A DNA stretch of 5,486 nt from Prevotellaceae bacterium (GCA_031275145.1 JAISPE010000244.1:1-5486); one strand, 5' to 3'; positions 1 through 5,447 are shown, counted from the stretch's first letter. Translations and numbers: made by a program. The notes: a model not told the origin generated them from the letters alone.

Positions 1-121
1 TGCGAAAAACAATATCCCGTTCGAAATGCATATCTTCCCGAAAGGAGGACACGGATACGGAATGAAAAACTCAACAACAAAAACGGAATGGTTTAAACTC
101 TGTATAAACTGGATTAAATGA
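1..121 (+). CDS. C-terminal end of an alpha/beta-hydrolase (esterase/acetylesterase-like), partial
   Basis: This is the last 39 codons of a gene that enters from outside the window; the first whole codon starts at base 2 and the gene stops at TGA 119-121. The visible protein contains HIFPKGGHGYGM and ends in a Trp-rich helix (EWFKLCINWIK). In alpha/beta-hydrolases of the esterase/lipase and dienelactone-hydrolase-like groups, a phrase such as F..GGHG(Y/F)G near the C-terminus carries the catalytic histidine, followed by a last helix with a W..L..W pattern. The His of GGHGYG (fragment residue 17) is the likely triad histidine; the nucleophile Ser and the Asp lie outside the window. In Bacteroidota, enzymes with this ending are often carbohydrate acetylesterases or related xylan/pectin esterases, but the substrate cannot be judged from 39 residues. 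The gene converges on purM and has its own terminator seven bases after the stop codon. Confidence 0.8.
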   Translation, partial: AKNNIPFEMHIFPKGGHGYGMKNSTTKTEWFKLCINWIK

Positions 122-127
122 GGATTG

Positions 128-148
128 AAAGGGGCTTCCCCTTTTTTT
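128..148 (+). terminator. Rho-independent terminator of the hydrolase gene
   Basis: AAAGGGG (128-134), a CTT loop and CCCCTTT (138-144) form a seven-base-pair hairpin. The T tract runs 142-148. It begins seven bases after the TGA of the plus-strand gene, the expected place. On the opposite strand the hairpin is preceded by an A run but followed only by a short T run, so it should work mainly for the plus-strand gene. Confidence 0.8.
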
Positions 149-265
149 GACAGAACCTTTAGCTCGACGAAGTCAATTAACATAATTTTCAAAATTTACA
201 AATCTGTTAATTCTGAAAATTCTGTTAATTCTGTCAAAAAAAAGGAGTTCTGTCAAAAAAGGGAG
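138..265. repeat. TTTTTTGACAGAA repeats between converging genes
   Basis: The motif CCC-T(6-8)-GACAGAA occurs three times. One copy is on the plus strand (138-155). Two are on the minus strand in tandem: 265 to 248, then 247 to 229, where the second reads CTCC-T8-GACAGAA. The plus copy at 139-156 can pair with 247-263 over about 17 base pairs with one extra T, so the region can fold into a long-armed hairpin. Next to it, TCTGTTAATTCTG is repeated at 203-215 and 221-233 (period 18). The minus copies directly follow the purM stop codon and could help end that transcript, though neither is a classical hairpin terminator alone. Phrases such as TTAATTCTGTTAATTCTG recur between genes in Bacteroidota from memory; I cannot verify this here. 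Confidence 0.6.
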
Positions 266-268
266 TTT

Positions 269-1432
269 TCAAACATACTCAAATGTTCCGTTATCTGTTT
301 TTACCGTCAGTTTTTTGGAATTGCTTTTTTCCACGCGGCCGACGATTCGGGCATCGATACTGTAACTTTCCGAAACGGCGATAATGTCGTCGGCATAACG
401 TTCAGGGAGATAGATTTCCATACGGTGTCCCATGTTGAATACCCTGTACATTTCTTTCCATTCGGTTTGCGACTCGTGCCGGATAAGTTCAAACAGCGGG
501 GGGACAGGGAAAAGATTATCCTTGATAATGTGCAGACTGTCGATAAAGTGCAGGATTTTCGTCTGCGCGCCTCCCGAACAGTGTACCATTCCGTGAACAT
601 TTTGCCGGTGCAGTTTCAGGATATCCCTGATTACCGGCGCATAAGTTCTTGTAGGCGACAGGATAAGTTTCCCTGCGGGTATTCCGTTTATTGTGTCGGT
701 CAGTTTCCTGCTTCCGGAATATCTTAAATTCGGAGGCATTGACGGGTCGAAACTTTCGGGATACAGTTTCGCAAGCGGGTCTGACGAGAGCACGTCGTGA
801 CGGGCGGAAGTAAGTCCGTTGCTGCCCATACCGCCGTTATATCCGGTTTCGTACGAAGCCTGTCCGTACGAAGCAAGTCCCACGATTACATCGCCTTCGG
901 ATATGTTTGCATTATTGACAACCTCGCTTCGTTTTATCCGGGCAGTGACCGTACTGTCCACTATTACAGTTCTGACCAGGTCGCCGACATCTGCCGTTTC
1001 GCCGCCCGTCAGGTACAAATTTATGCCCAGAGACTGCATCAGCCCGACAAACTCCTGTGTCCCTGCGATAATGGCGGATATGACTTCGCCGGGGATCAGG
1101 TTTTTATTGCGTCCGACGGTCGATGAAAGCAGGATGTCGCCGGTGATGCCGACACAGAGCAAGTCGTCGATATTCATCACGATAGCATCCTGGGCGATAC
1201 CTTTCCATACGCTCATGTCGCCTGTTTCTTTCCAGTAGATATATGCCAGCGACGATTTTGTCCCGGCGCCGTCGGCATGCATCACTAAACAGTGTTCGGG
1301 ACTGCCCGTCAACATGTCGGGAATGATTTTACAGAAAGCCTTAGGATATAATCCTCTGTCGATATTTTTGATTGCGTTGTGTACATCTTCTTTCGATGCG
1401 GACACTCCGCGCTGTTCGTATCTGTCGTTCAT
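269..1432 (-). CDS. purM: Phosphoribosylformylglycinamidine cyclo-ligase (AIR synthase), Bacteroidota type
   Basis: PurM closes the imidazole ring in de novo purine synthesis: FGAM + ATP gives AIR + ADP + phosphate, in the cytoplasm. The 387-residue protein shows the PurM-superfamily motifs in order: HADGAGTKS (52-60, nucleotide/metal loop), NIDDLLCVG (87-95), LTGGETADVGD (141-151), GSNGLTSARHDV (203-214), SPTRTYAPV (259-267), HGMVHCSGGAQTK (280-292) and VFNMGHRMEIY (331-341, matching the FN.G..M segment of classical PurM). It is longer than the roughly 345-residue E. coli enzyme, and its wording matches the divergent form I know from Bacteroides and relatives, so it looks complete. I start it at ATG 1432 (MNDRYEQRG), because Bacteroides homologues begin at the RY.QRGVSASKEDVHNAI segment. 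An in-frame TTG at 1450 would add six residues (reading LQKNIR) with no support. The gene lies 24 bases after the stop of the DUF5686 gene and is probably co-transcribed with it. In Bacteroides I recall prfA and pyrF following purM; here a convergent hydrolase follows instead. Confidence 0.95.
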   Translation of the reverse strand: MNDRYEQRGVSASKEDVHNAIKNIDRGLYPKAFCKIIPDMLTGSPEHCLVMHADGAGTKSSLAYIYWKETGDMSVWKGIAQDAIVMNIDDLLCVGITGDILLSSTVGRNKNLIPGEVISAIIAGTQEFVGLMQSLGINLYLTGGETADVGDLVRTVIVDSTVTARIKRSEVVNNANISEGDVIVGLASYGQASYETGYNGGMGSNGLTSARHDVLSSDPLAKLYPESFDPSMPPNLRYSGSRKLTDTINGIPAGKLILSPTRTYAPVIRDILKLHRQNVHGMVHCSGGAQTKILHFIDSLHIIKDNLFPVPPLFELIRHESQTEWKEMYRVFNMGHRMEIYLPERYADDIIAVSESYSIDARIVGRVEKSNSKKLTVKTDNGTFEYV

Positions 1433-1456
1433 GCGAATATTTTTCTGCAAATGTAA

Positions 1457-4078
1457 TTAAAAATTCAGAGGCAGACTTAACGTGAATCCGACGGCGTCGT
1501 ACCGTCCTTTCTCAAATCCCACAAACACGCCTGCTTCAAGGGCTTTGAACAGACCGACCGAATATCCGAGTTCGGAATAGTTTGTACCCGGAATAAAGAG
1601 TGTGCGGGCGTAAACCGCTTCCTCGAACAGGTATTTCTGCAGAAACGGCAGATTTTTGATAAACAGGTACGACGAAGTATAATTCAGATGCATCTGAAAC
1701 CAGCTTTTGTCGGTTGAATATCTGTAATTCGCCATGCAGAAACTGTTTCGCAGCGGATTGGTTGTGAAGAACAGTTCGTTGCTGTTGCTGTGTTTGAAAT
1801 CGGGAAAATATACCCGTTTCGAGGACAGGAATGTTCCGGTATTTGCCAGATATTCCAGTCGGTTGAACGCATTAAACGATATTTCCTGATGTATGCTGAA
1901 TTCCGCCTTGTCGAACGAAGCCGAACGGTTGCTGTCCGTCGGGATACCTTTTTCGTAATTGAGTGTAAACGTGGGATATTTCGAACTGACATACTGTTTC
2001 CGGCCATTGTCCCTTATCCGGTAACGGTAGCGGGGCGTATATTCCAGCTGTACGCTCATACCTGTCAGTGTATTGTCGGGCATAGGGGTTAACTGTCCGT
2101 CGGGCAGGTTTGGCGAAGGGGTTTTGCCGAAAAAGTTGTAAGACATGTTATTTTCCAAAGCGCTGCGTTTTTCGTAACCGACATTTGCCTTCACGAAAAA
2201 TCCGTTTGCCGCGTCAATTCTGTGCGACGCCTCGATATACTGTCTCTGGAAAAACTTGACGGAATTTTCCGCATAAACTAAGGAAAATATCGAATTTACC
2301 ATACGCGATCCTCCTCCAATCCGGTTAAAATCGAAAGTAGAATTTCCGCCCGATACGGCGAACCGGCCGTTTCTCGACGGCGCATACCGGAATACTCCGG
2401 CGATCTGCCAGTTTACGGTTTTTCGGGCAGTCGCCCAGTATGCGGAAGGAGAGACAAGCAGGGCATGTTTTTTTGACAGATCGCCTTCAAAAACAAGTCT
2501 CTGCCCCAGCCATACTCCATCCGTAAAATTATATTCGGGTACTGCGTTCAACAGTCCGCCATATCGAAGCCGGTAATTTTTACTGAAATTTACCTGCGAG
2601 CCGTTAATGAGTTTCCCGAACCACGATTTCGACCCGCCATCGCTCGAATCCGCCAGACGTATCTCTCTGAACTTGATATCCAGACTGTCTTTTTTTCTGT
2701 AACTGACAACTTCATCGATTTGCAGAGGCAAACTGCGGATTTGACTCCAGTAAACCGAATCGCGCGACCTTGCCAGAGAATCAACCGTAACCTGCACGTT
2801 ACTTTTCCGGCCGGATATTTCAAGCGATTCGCGTTTCTGTTTACTTTCCTCCGGCTCTGTCTTTTCGAGCATCAATCCGGCTAATTTATAAGCGTCTCTG
2901 TTGGAAAGATTGTCTTTTGACGACAGCTCTTCGAGTTCTTTTTCCGCTTTCAGCTGCTTTTTGCTCTTTGTTTTTTTCGTCAGTGTATCTGTTGCAGAGA
3001 CGGGAATATTTTCGTTCACCGGTATGTTTGCAGGAGGTCCGTTTATTTCTATTTTCCTGTATTTAATTGAAGAATAATATTTTATTTCTGCGTCTAATCC
3101 TATAATACCGATATTTATACTGTCTTCAATAGTGTATGCAACCGGAAGAAAAACCGAAGGCTTGACTTCGCTGTAGTTAACTGTAAACCGTTCGTTTACC
3201 CCCATTATAGAGGAATTAAGTTCCAGATTCCGCACATTCCAGCTGTTGCTGATGATATACAGCCGGCCGCCGCTCAGCAACATCGGACTTTTCTTTTTAG
3301 GCTCTATGCGTATCCTGTTGATTACATGATCTCCTTCGGCGCTTTTCCCTTCAAGCACAAATCTGTAATACGTAAACGCGCCCGGTGACAGTGGCGAAAT
3401 CATTCCTCTCACAGTCGGGGAATAAATGCTGGCGGTCGCAACTCCCATCGGCGAATCTTCGTCTATCATCTCCTTTGGAAAACTCGACGATACGGCAATC
3501 ACTTTCTGTTCGTATTTATCGGGAGATGTGAATACTACTTCATTATGCGATTCCATCAGTAAAAGCGAACCTTTTATCGCTTTGACTTCATCGACGCGTG
3601 ATTCTATCCATCGCGCCATTTTGTTAATCTTCATGCTTCCTTTCAGATATATCTCCGATTCGTAGCTTTTCACCTGATGTAAATAGTACGGGGCCATAGC
3701 AATCGCCCTGCGCATAATGGCGTATGCAGGATCTTCCCTGCGCGGCGAAATCACAATTTCTTTAAGTTCATACACTTTCTCTTTCAAAGAAACGGTTACA
3801 GACTGTAAAGGTTTGTCGACTGTCACATTAACCGACTGTTTTTCATATCCCAGCGAACTGAACTCGCAAGTATAGTTTCCTTCTTTCAGACTGATTTGAA
3901 ATTCCCCGCTGTTGTCTGTCGCTATTCCCTGCGATATTTCGCGTATAAACAGCACTGCACCCGGAACAGGATTACCCTCATTATCCGTAACTTTCCCTCT
4001 CAGGATTTGAGCCTGAACGCCCGATGCAAACACGCACAACAGAAGTGTTGTCAGAATGCAAATCTCTCTTTTATACAT
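1457..4078 (-). CDS. DUF5686 family outer-membrane protein with carboxypeptidase-regulatory-like domain
   Basis: This exported 873-residue protein has unknown function. Residues 1-23 form a Sec signal peptide (MYKREI, hydrophobic ILTTLLLCVFASG, cleavage probably after VQA). It is not a lipoprotein, since no lipobox Cys sits at the cleavage site. Residues about 26-112 form a CarboxypepD_reg-like beta sandwich (LRGKVTDNEGNPVPGAVLFI, then GIATDNSGEFQISL, then FSSLGYEKQSVNV), as in many Bacteroidota outer-membrane proteins including SusC/TonB-linked ones. From about 114 it matches the DUF5686 family (EDPAYAIMRRAIAMAPYYL, then VKSYESEIYLKGSMKINK). Residues about 345-470 are a charged, Lys/Glu/Ser-rich segment. 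From about 495 to the end, alternating aromatic/polar strands suggest a beta barrel, and the last residue is Phe (LSLPLNF), the usual outer-membrane insertion signal. There is no TonB plug domain, so it is not a SusC-type transporter. The start ATG at 4078 follows an AT-rich leader without a Shine-Dalgarno sequence. It is probably the first gene of an operon with purM. Confidence 0.9.
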   Translation of the reverse strand: MYKREICILTTLLLCVFASGVQAQILRGKVTDNEGNPVPGAVLFIREISQGIATDNSGEFQISLKEGNYTCEFSSLGYEKQSVNVTVDKPLQSVTVSLKEKVYELKEIVISPRREDPAYAIMRRAIAMAPYYLHQVKSYESEIYLKGSMKINKMARWIESRVDEVKAIKGSLLLMESHNEVVFTSPDKYEQKVIAVSSSFPKEMIDEDSPMGVATASIYSPTVRGMISPLSPGAFTYYRFVLEGKSAEGDHVINRIRIEPKKKSPMLLSGGRLYIISNSWNVRNLELNSSIMGVNERFTVNYSEVKPSVFLPVAYTIEDSINIGIIGLDAEIKYYSSIKYRKIEINGPPANIPVNENIPVSATDTLTKKTKSKKQLKAEKELEELSSKDNLSNRDAYKLAGLMLEKTEPEESKQKRESLEISGRKSNVQVTVDSLARSRDSVYWSQIRSLPLQIDEVVSYRKKDSLDIKFREIRLADSSDGGSKSWFGKLINGSQVNFSKNYRLRYGGLLNAVPEYNFTDGVWLGQRLVFEGDLSKKHALLVSPSAYWATARKTVNWQIAGVFRYAPSRNGRFAVSGGNSTFDFNRIGGGSRMVNSIFSLVYAENSVKFFQRQYIEASHRIDAANGFFVKANVGYEKRSALENNMSYNFFGKTPSPNLPDGQLTPMPDNTLTGMSVQLEYTPRYRYRIRDNGRKQYVSSKYPTFTLNYEKGIPTDSNRSASFDKAEFSIHQEISFNAFNRLEYLANTGTFLSSKRVYFPDFKHSNSNELFFTTNPLRNSFCMANYRYSTDKSWFQMHLNYTSSYLFIKNLPFLQKYLFEEAVYARTLFIPGTNYSELGYSVGLFKALEAGVFVGFEKGRYDAVGFTLSLPLNF

Positions 4079-4243
4079 ATATTCCGCTGCAAATTAATTT
4101 TATATTCAATTTTATGTAGTTATACAATTTTTCCTGTTATGATACTTTTAAATACGAATGGTTTAAATACAGGGGAACGCAATAATGATGAAACACTCCA
4201 TGACACGTCTTACAATATACTTACAGTAAACTTTTTCCCGCCT
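4079..4243 (-). promoter_or_regulatory. AT-rich leader, presumed promoter region of the DUF5686-purM operon
   Basis: These 165 bases lie upstream of the minus-strand ATG at 4078 and hold no gene. The first 80 are very AT-rich. Since no other gene lies upstream, the operon promoter should be here. The only Bacteroidota-like -7 box is TTAATTTG (4097 to 4090), one base off the TAnnTTTG pattern, but it sits just 11 bases before the ATG and lacks a well-spaced TTTG -33 box. I therefore mark the region without naming a promoter. Confidence 0.35.
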
Positions 4244-4280
4244 TTTCAGTTTCGGTACGAAACGGATACTTACAACGACG
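4244..4280 (+). repeat. 37-bp direct repeat, left copy
   Basis: This 37-bp stretch starts TTTCAGTTTCGG and ends in ACGACG. It matches 4465-4501 at 33 of 37 positions. Both copies contain a small hairpin, TTTCG-three bases-CGAAA, in which the loop differs (GTA here) but the stem is unchanged. The two copies flank the 88-bp palindrome at 4321-4408. The left half of the palindromic element seen at the right copy is missing here, so this looks like a truncated or decayed copy. Confidence 0.65.
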
Positions 4281-4320
4281 CTTTTCGCAATGTCCTTACA
4301 ACAAGCCTTTACCCGCCTCA

Positions 4321-4408
4321 TCGTCATTGCGAGGAGCGCAGCGACAAAGCAATCCAGCAAGTCGTGGATTTCTGGATTGCTTCGTCACTACGCTCCTCGC
4401 AATGACGA
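4321..4408. repeat. 88-bp REP-like palindromic element (CGTCATTGCGAGGAGCG family)
   Basis: The outer arms TCGTCATTGCGAGGAGCG (4321-4338) and 4391-4408 are exact reverse complements over 18 bp. The inner arms (4339-4356 and 4373-4390, including AAGCAATCCA and TGGATTGCTT) pair with three mismatches. A 16-base loop lies at 4357-4372. The whole unit can fold into a hairpin of about 36 pairs. I recognise the arm sequence from memory as a dispersed intergenic repeat in many bacterial phyla, often mis-annotated as short proteins with phrases like CEERSDEAIQ or VIARSAATKQS; exactly such phrases arise here in translation. It encodes no protein, and its mobility is presumably supplied in trans (inference). 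Confidence 0.85.
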
Positions 4409-4453
4409 CCCGCCGCGGATTGTTTCGTCGCTCGTCGCACACTCTTCGATAAG

Positions 4454-4501
4454 CGTCATTACGCTTTCAGTTTCGGCACGAAACGGTTATTTACAATGAC
4501 G
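4454..4501. repeat. Small 48-bp palindromic element containing the right 37-bp repeat
   Basis: It begins with CGTCATT (4454-4460) and ends with AATGACG (4495-4501), an exact inverted pair. A central hairpin TTTCG-GCA-CGAAA (4471-4483) is nearly concentric with the ends. Bases 4465-4501 are the second copy of the 37-bp direct repeat at 4244-4280. The ends are the same as the ends of the 88-bp palindrome (TCGTCATT and AATGACGA), so the two elements may share a terminal recognition sequence. A further small stem AAGCG/CGCTT lies at 4451-4466. Confidence 0.6.
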
Positions 4502-4554
4502 AAGAGGCGGAAAAAGCGATGCCGGCGATGTCCCATGGCGACGACAATCGTAGT

Positions 4555-4590
4555 GGCAAAAAATTTTTTGCCCTTTCAAAATTTTTTGCC
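4555..4590. repeat. A/T-tract palindrome with tandem half copy
   Basis: GGCAAAAAATTTTTTGCC (4555-4572) is a perfect 18-bp palindrome. The next 18 bases (4573-4590) repeat its right part, with AAATTTTTTGCC at 4561-4572 and again at 4579-4590. With no loop it is a poor rho-independent terminator. Phased A/T tracts of this type bend DNA, but no role can be assigned from sequence. Confidence 0.6.
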
Positions 4591-4622
4591 ATCCGAAGAT
4601 TAACATGACCGGACTGTACAGC

Positions 4623-4691
4623 AAGTCCCGCAGGGACGACACTTTATTAACCGTATGCTTTAGCATACGGCATGGGGGACCTGCGGGACTT
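4623..4691. repeat. 69-bp nested-hairpin repeat element
   Basis: The outer arms AAGTCCCGCAGG (4623-4634) and CCTGCGGGACTT (4680-4691) are an exact 12-bp inverted pair. Inside is a second perfect hairpin, CCGTATGC-TTTA-GCATACGG (4651-4670). The left arm also overlaps a competing small hairpin, GTCCC-GCA-GGGAC (4625-4637). The middle reads GACGACACTTTATTAA. I recall very similar wording (CCCGCAGGGACG followed by ACTTTATTAACCGTATGC) from intergenic repeats in Bacteroidales, but that is memory and not a search result. It could act as a folded RNA if transcribed. No coding potential is apparent. Confidence 0.75.
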
Positions 4692-4819
4692 ACGGGTATA
4701 CGACAAAAAAGGAATAATTGATGATATTATTAATAATAACCTAATTATGCGATCTATGAAAGTGATGAGCTCTGGCGCACGAATGTTTATCGCATCTTGC
4801 AGTTCTGGACATGTTTTGA

Positions 4820-4921
4820 CTTCGGGACGGTTGCACCGATATAGTTCTTGGCAGGTTCAGGCTGTCGGGACAGTTGCCCGTTATGCGGGAAAGGTAATTT
4901 TTGGCTGTATAATACCTGTAA
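4820..4921 (+). repeat. Decayed left part of the 43-bp tandem array
   Basis: Two degenerate copies of the 43-bp unit precede the clean array. One is CTTCGGGACGGTTGCAC (4820-4836, 14 of 17 matching the unit end). The other is GGCAGGTTCAGGCTGTCGGG (4850-4869), continuing GACAGTTGCC. Their CGGGAC cores start at 4823 and 4866, exactly 43 apart. The equivalent core of the first clean unit starts at 4951, which is 85 bases on, or two periods less one base. The stretch 4879-4921 would then be a further, nearly unrecognisable unit. Confidence 0.55.
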
Positions 4922-5098
4922 TGCATCATTTCCTGGCAGGGTCAGGCCGTCGGGATGCTTGCAGTGCATCATTTCCTGGCAGGGTCAGGCCGTCGGGACG
5001 CTTGCAGTGCATCATTTCCTGGCAGGGTCAGACCGTCGGGACGCTTGCAGTGCATCATTTCCTGGCATGGTCAGACCGTCGGGACGCTTGCAGTGCAT
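4922..5098 (+). repeat. 43-bp tandem repeat array (four units plus a five-base stub)
   Basis: Units start at 4922, 4965, 5008 and 5051. A fifth begins at 5094 but stops after TGCAT. Each unit opens with TGCATCATTTCCTGGCA and closes with GCTTGCAG. Adjacent units differ by a single base each: T to C near the end between units 1 and 2, G to A (AGGCCG to AGACCG) between 2 and 3, and G to T (GGCAGG to GGCATG) between 3 and 4. There are no spacers, so it is not a CRISPR array. The unit is not a multiple of three and contains no stop codon in any plus-strand frame, so the array stays open in all three frames and yields long but meaningless ORFs. A variable-number repeat (minisatellite) is the simplest reading. 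Confidence 0.9.
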
Positions 5099-5158
5099 TA
5101 GACAGAAAGAATGCGAAGGCGGCTATGGAGTCTTCAATAAATAAAGGTATCAATTATG

Positions 5159-5296
5159 GCATCCCGTTAGGGATGCATCGCTCGGTAGAACAGTCAATAT
5201 ATCCTGTCCTGCATCCCGTTAGGGATGCATCCCAAACGGGATGCAACACAGGACGGTATGGGTTTTCTACCGAGCGATGCATCCCTAACGGGATGC
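5159..5296. repeat. 138-bp mirror-symmetric palindrome of four GCATCCC hairpins
   Basis: The outer arms 5159-5190 and 5265-5296 are exact reverse complements over 32 bp; each holds a hairpin motif plus ATCGCTCGGTAGAA or its complement. Inside, TGCATCCCGTT (5210-5220) pairs with AACGGGATGCA (5235-5245), and TCCTGT (5202-5207) with ACAGGA (5248-5253). The small hairpin GCATCCC-four bases-GGGATGC occurs four times: 5159-5176, 5211-5228, 5227-5244 and 5279-5296, with loops GTTA, GTTA, AAAC and TAAC. Copy starts are spaced 52, 16 and 52 bases, symmetric about 5227.5. The arm phrase GCATCCCGTTAGGGATGC followed by ATCGCTCGG is one I recall from Bacteroidota intergenic repeats. It lies inside the larger inverted-repeat element. 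Confidence 0.85.
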
Positions 5297-5303
5297 TCTT
5301 TGC

Positions 5304-5340
5304 CCTGACTGCCCTGCCTGCCGGCAGGTAGGCCGTCAGG
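5304..5340. repeat. GC-rich hairpin around CCTGCCGGCAGG
   Basis: CCTGCCGGCAGG (5317-5328) is a perfect 12-bp palindrome. CCTGAC (5304-5309) and GTCAGG (5335-5340) pair around it, offset by one base, so a hairpin of about 37 bases can form. The right half, GGCAGGTAGGCCGTCAGG, resembles the centre of the 43-bp tandem unit (GGCAGGGTCAGGCCGTCGGG). Confidence 0.55.
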
Positions 5341-5410
5341 CAGGCCATTGATGAGCTGCCGGAAAATAAATCAATAATTACTACCTTTATTTATTGAACG
5401 CTCCTTTGTG

Positions 5411-5447
5411 TCCCTCGTCCCTCGCTCGGCGTAGCGTCCTCGCTACG
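5411..5447. repeat. TCCCTCG doublet and CGTAGCG hairpin
   Basis: TCCCTCG is repeated back to back (5411-5417 and 5418-5424). It is followed by the hairpin CGTAGCG-TCCT-CGCTACG (5430-5447), a perfect seven-base-pair stem with a four-base loop. It lies just outside the inverted-repeat element. No T tract follows, so it is not a convincing terminator. The remaining bases to the window edge show nothing recognisable. Confidence 0.45.

Larger units (their letters stand above)
5133..5398. mobile_element. MITE-like 266-bp element with terminal inverted repeats
   Basis: TTCAATAAATAAAGGTA (5133-5149) and TACCTTTATTTATTGAA (5382-5398) are an exact 17-bp inverted pair. The pairing goes on inward after two mismatches (AATTAT, 5152-5157 with 5374-5379). 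It resumes outward after two mismatches as GGAG/CTCC (5127-5130 with 5401-5404). Between the arms are a large palindrome (5159-5296) and a second hairpin (5304-5340), with no transposase frame. A short non-coding DNA bounded by inverted repeats and set among other repeats fits a miniature inverted-repeat element moved in trans. I see no target-site duplication, so the true ends are uncertain and an insertion event is inferred, not shown. It could instead be only a large folded repeat. Confidence 0.55.

Noticed and set aside
86..97. GAATGGTTTAAA also found at 4156-4167
   Set aside because: A 12-base AT-rich match, one copy inside a coding region and one in a leader, with different flanks; most likely chance.
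125..727. A 200-codon plus-strand open frame, and the shorter plus-strand frames over 797-1238
   Set aside because: They lie antisense to purM, whose conserved motifs fully explain this DNA. Their proteins show no family features.
1433..1450. TTG at 1450 as the purM start codon
   Set aside because: The extra six residues are not in the family, and ATG at 1432 gives the usual N-terminus and length.
4079..4097. TTAATTTG as a Bacteroidota -7 promoter box for the DUF5686 gene
   Set aside because: It is one base off the pattern, would leave a leader of only a few bases, and has no TTTG box at the proper distance upstream.
4163..4499. Short open frames on both strands giving phrases like VIARSAATKQS and CFVAALLAMT
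   Set aside because: These are translations of the 88-bp palindrome and its flanks, a known source of spurious small proteins.
4725..4738. TATTATTAATAATA perfect palindrome
   Set aside because: It lies in very AT-rich DNA, where such palindromes are common, and nothing around it suggests a site.
4922..5098. CRISPR array
   Set aside because: The 43-bp units are directly adjacent, with no unique spacers, and no cas gene is present.
4672..5331. A 219-codon plus-strand open frame through the repeat region
   Set aside because: It begins inside the nested-hairpin element and runs through the 43-bp array, which is open in all three frames, and then through the GCATCCC palindrome. Its protein repeats are the same DNA read in successive frames, with no recognisable domain or ribosome-binding region.
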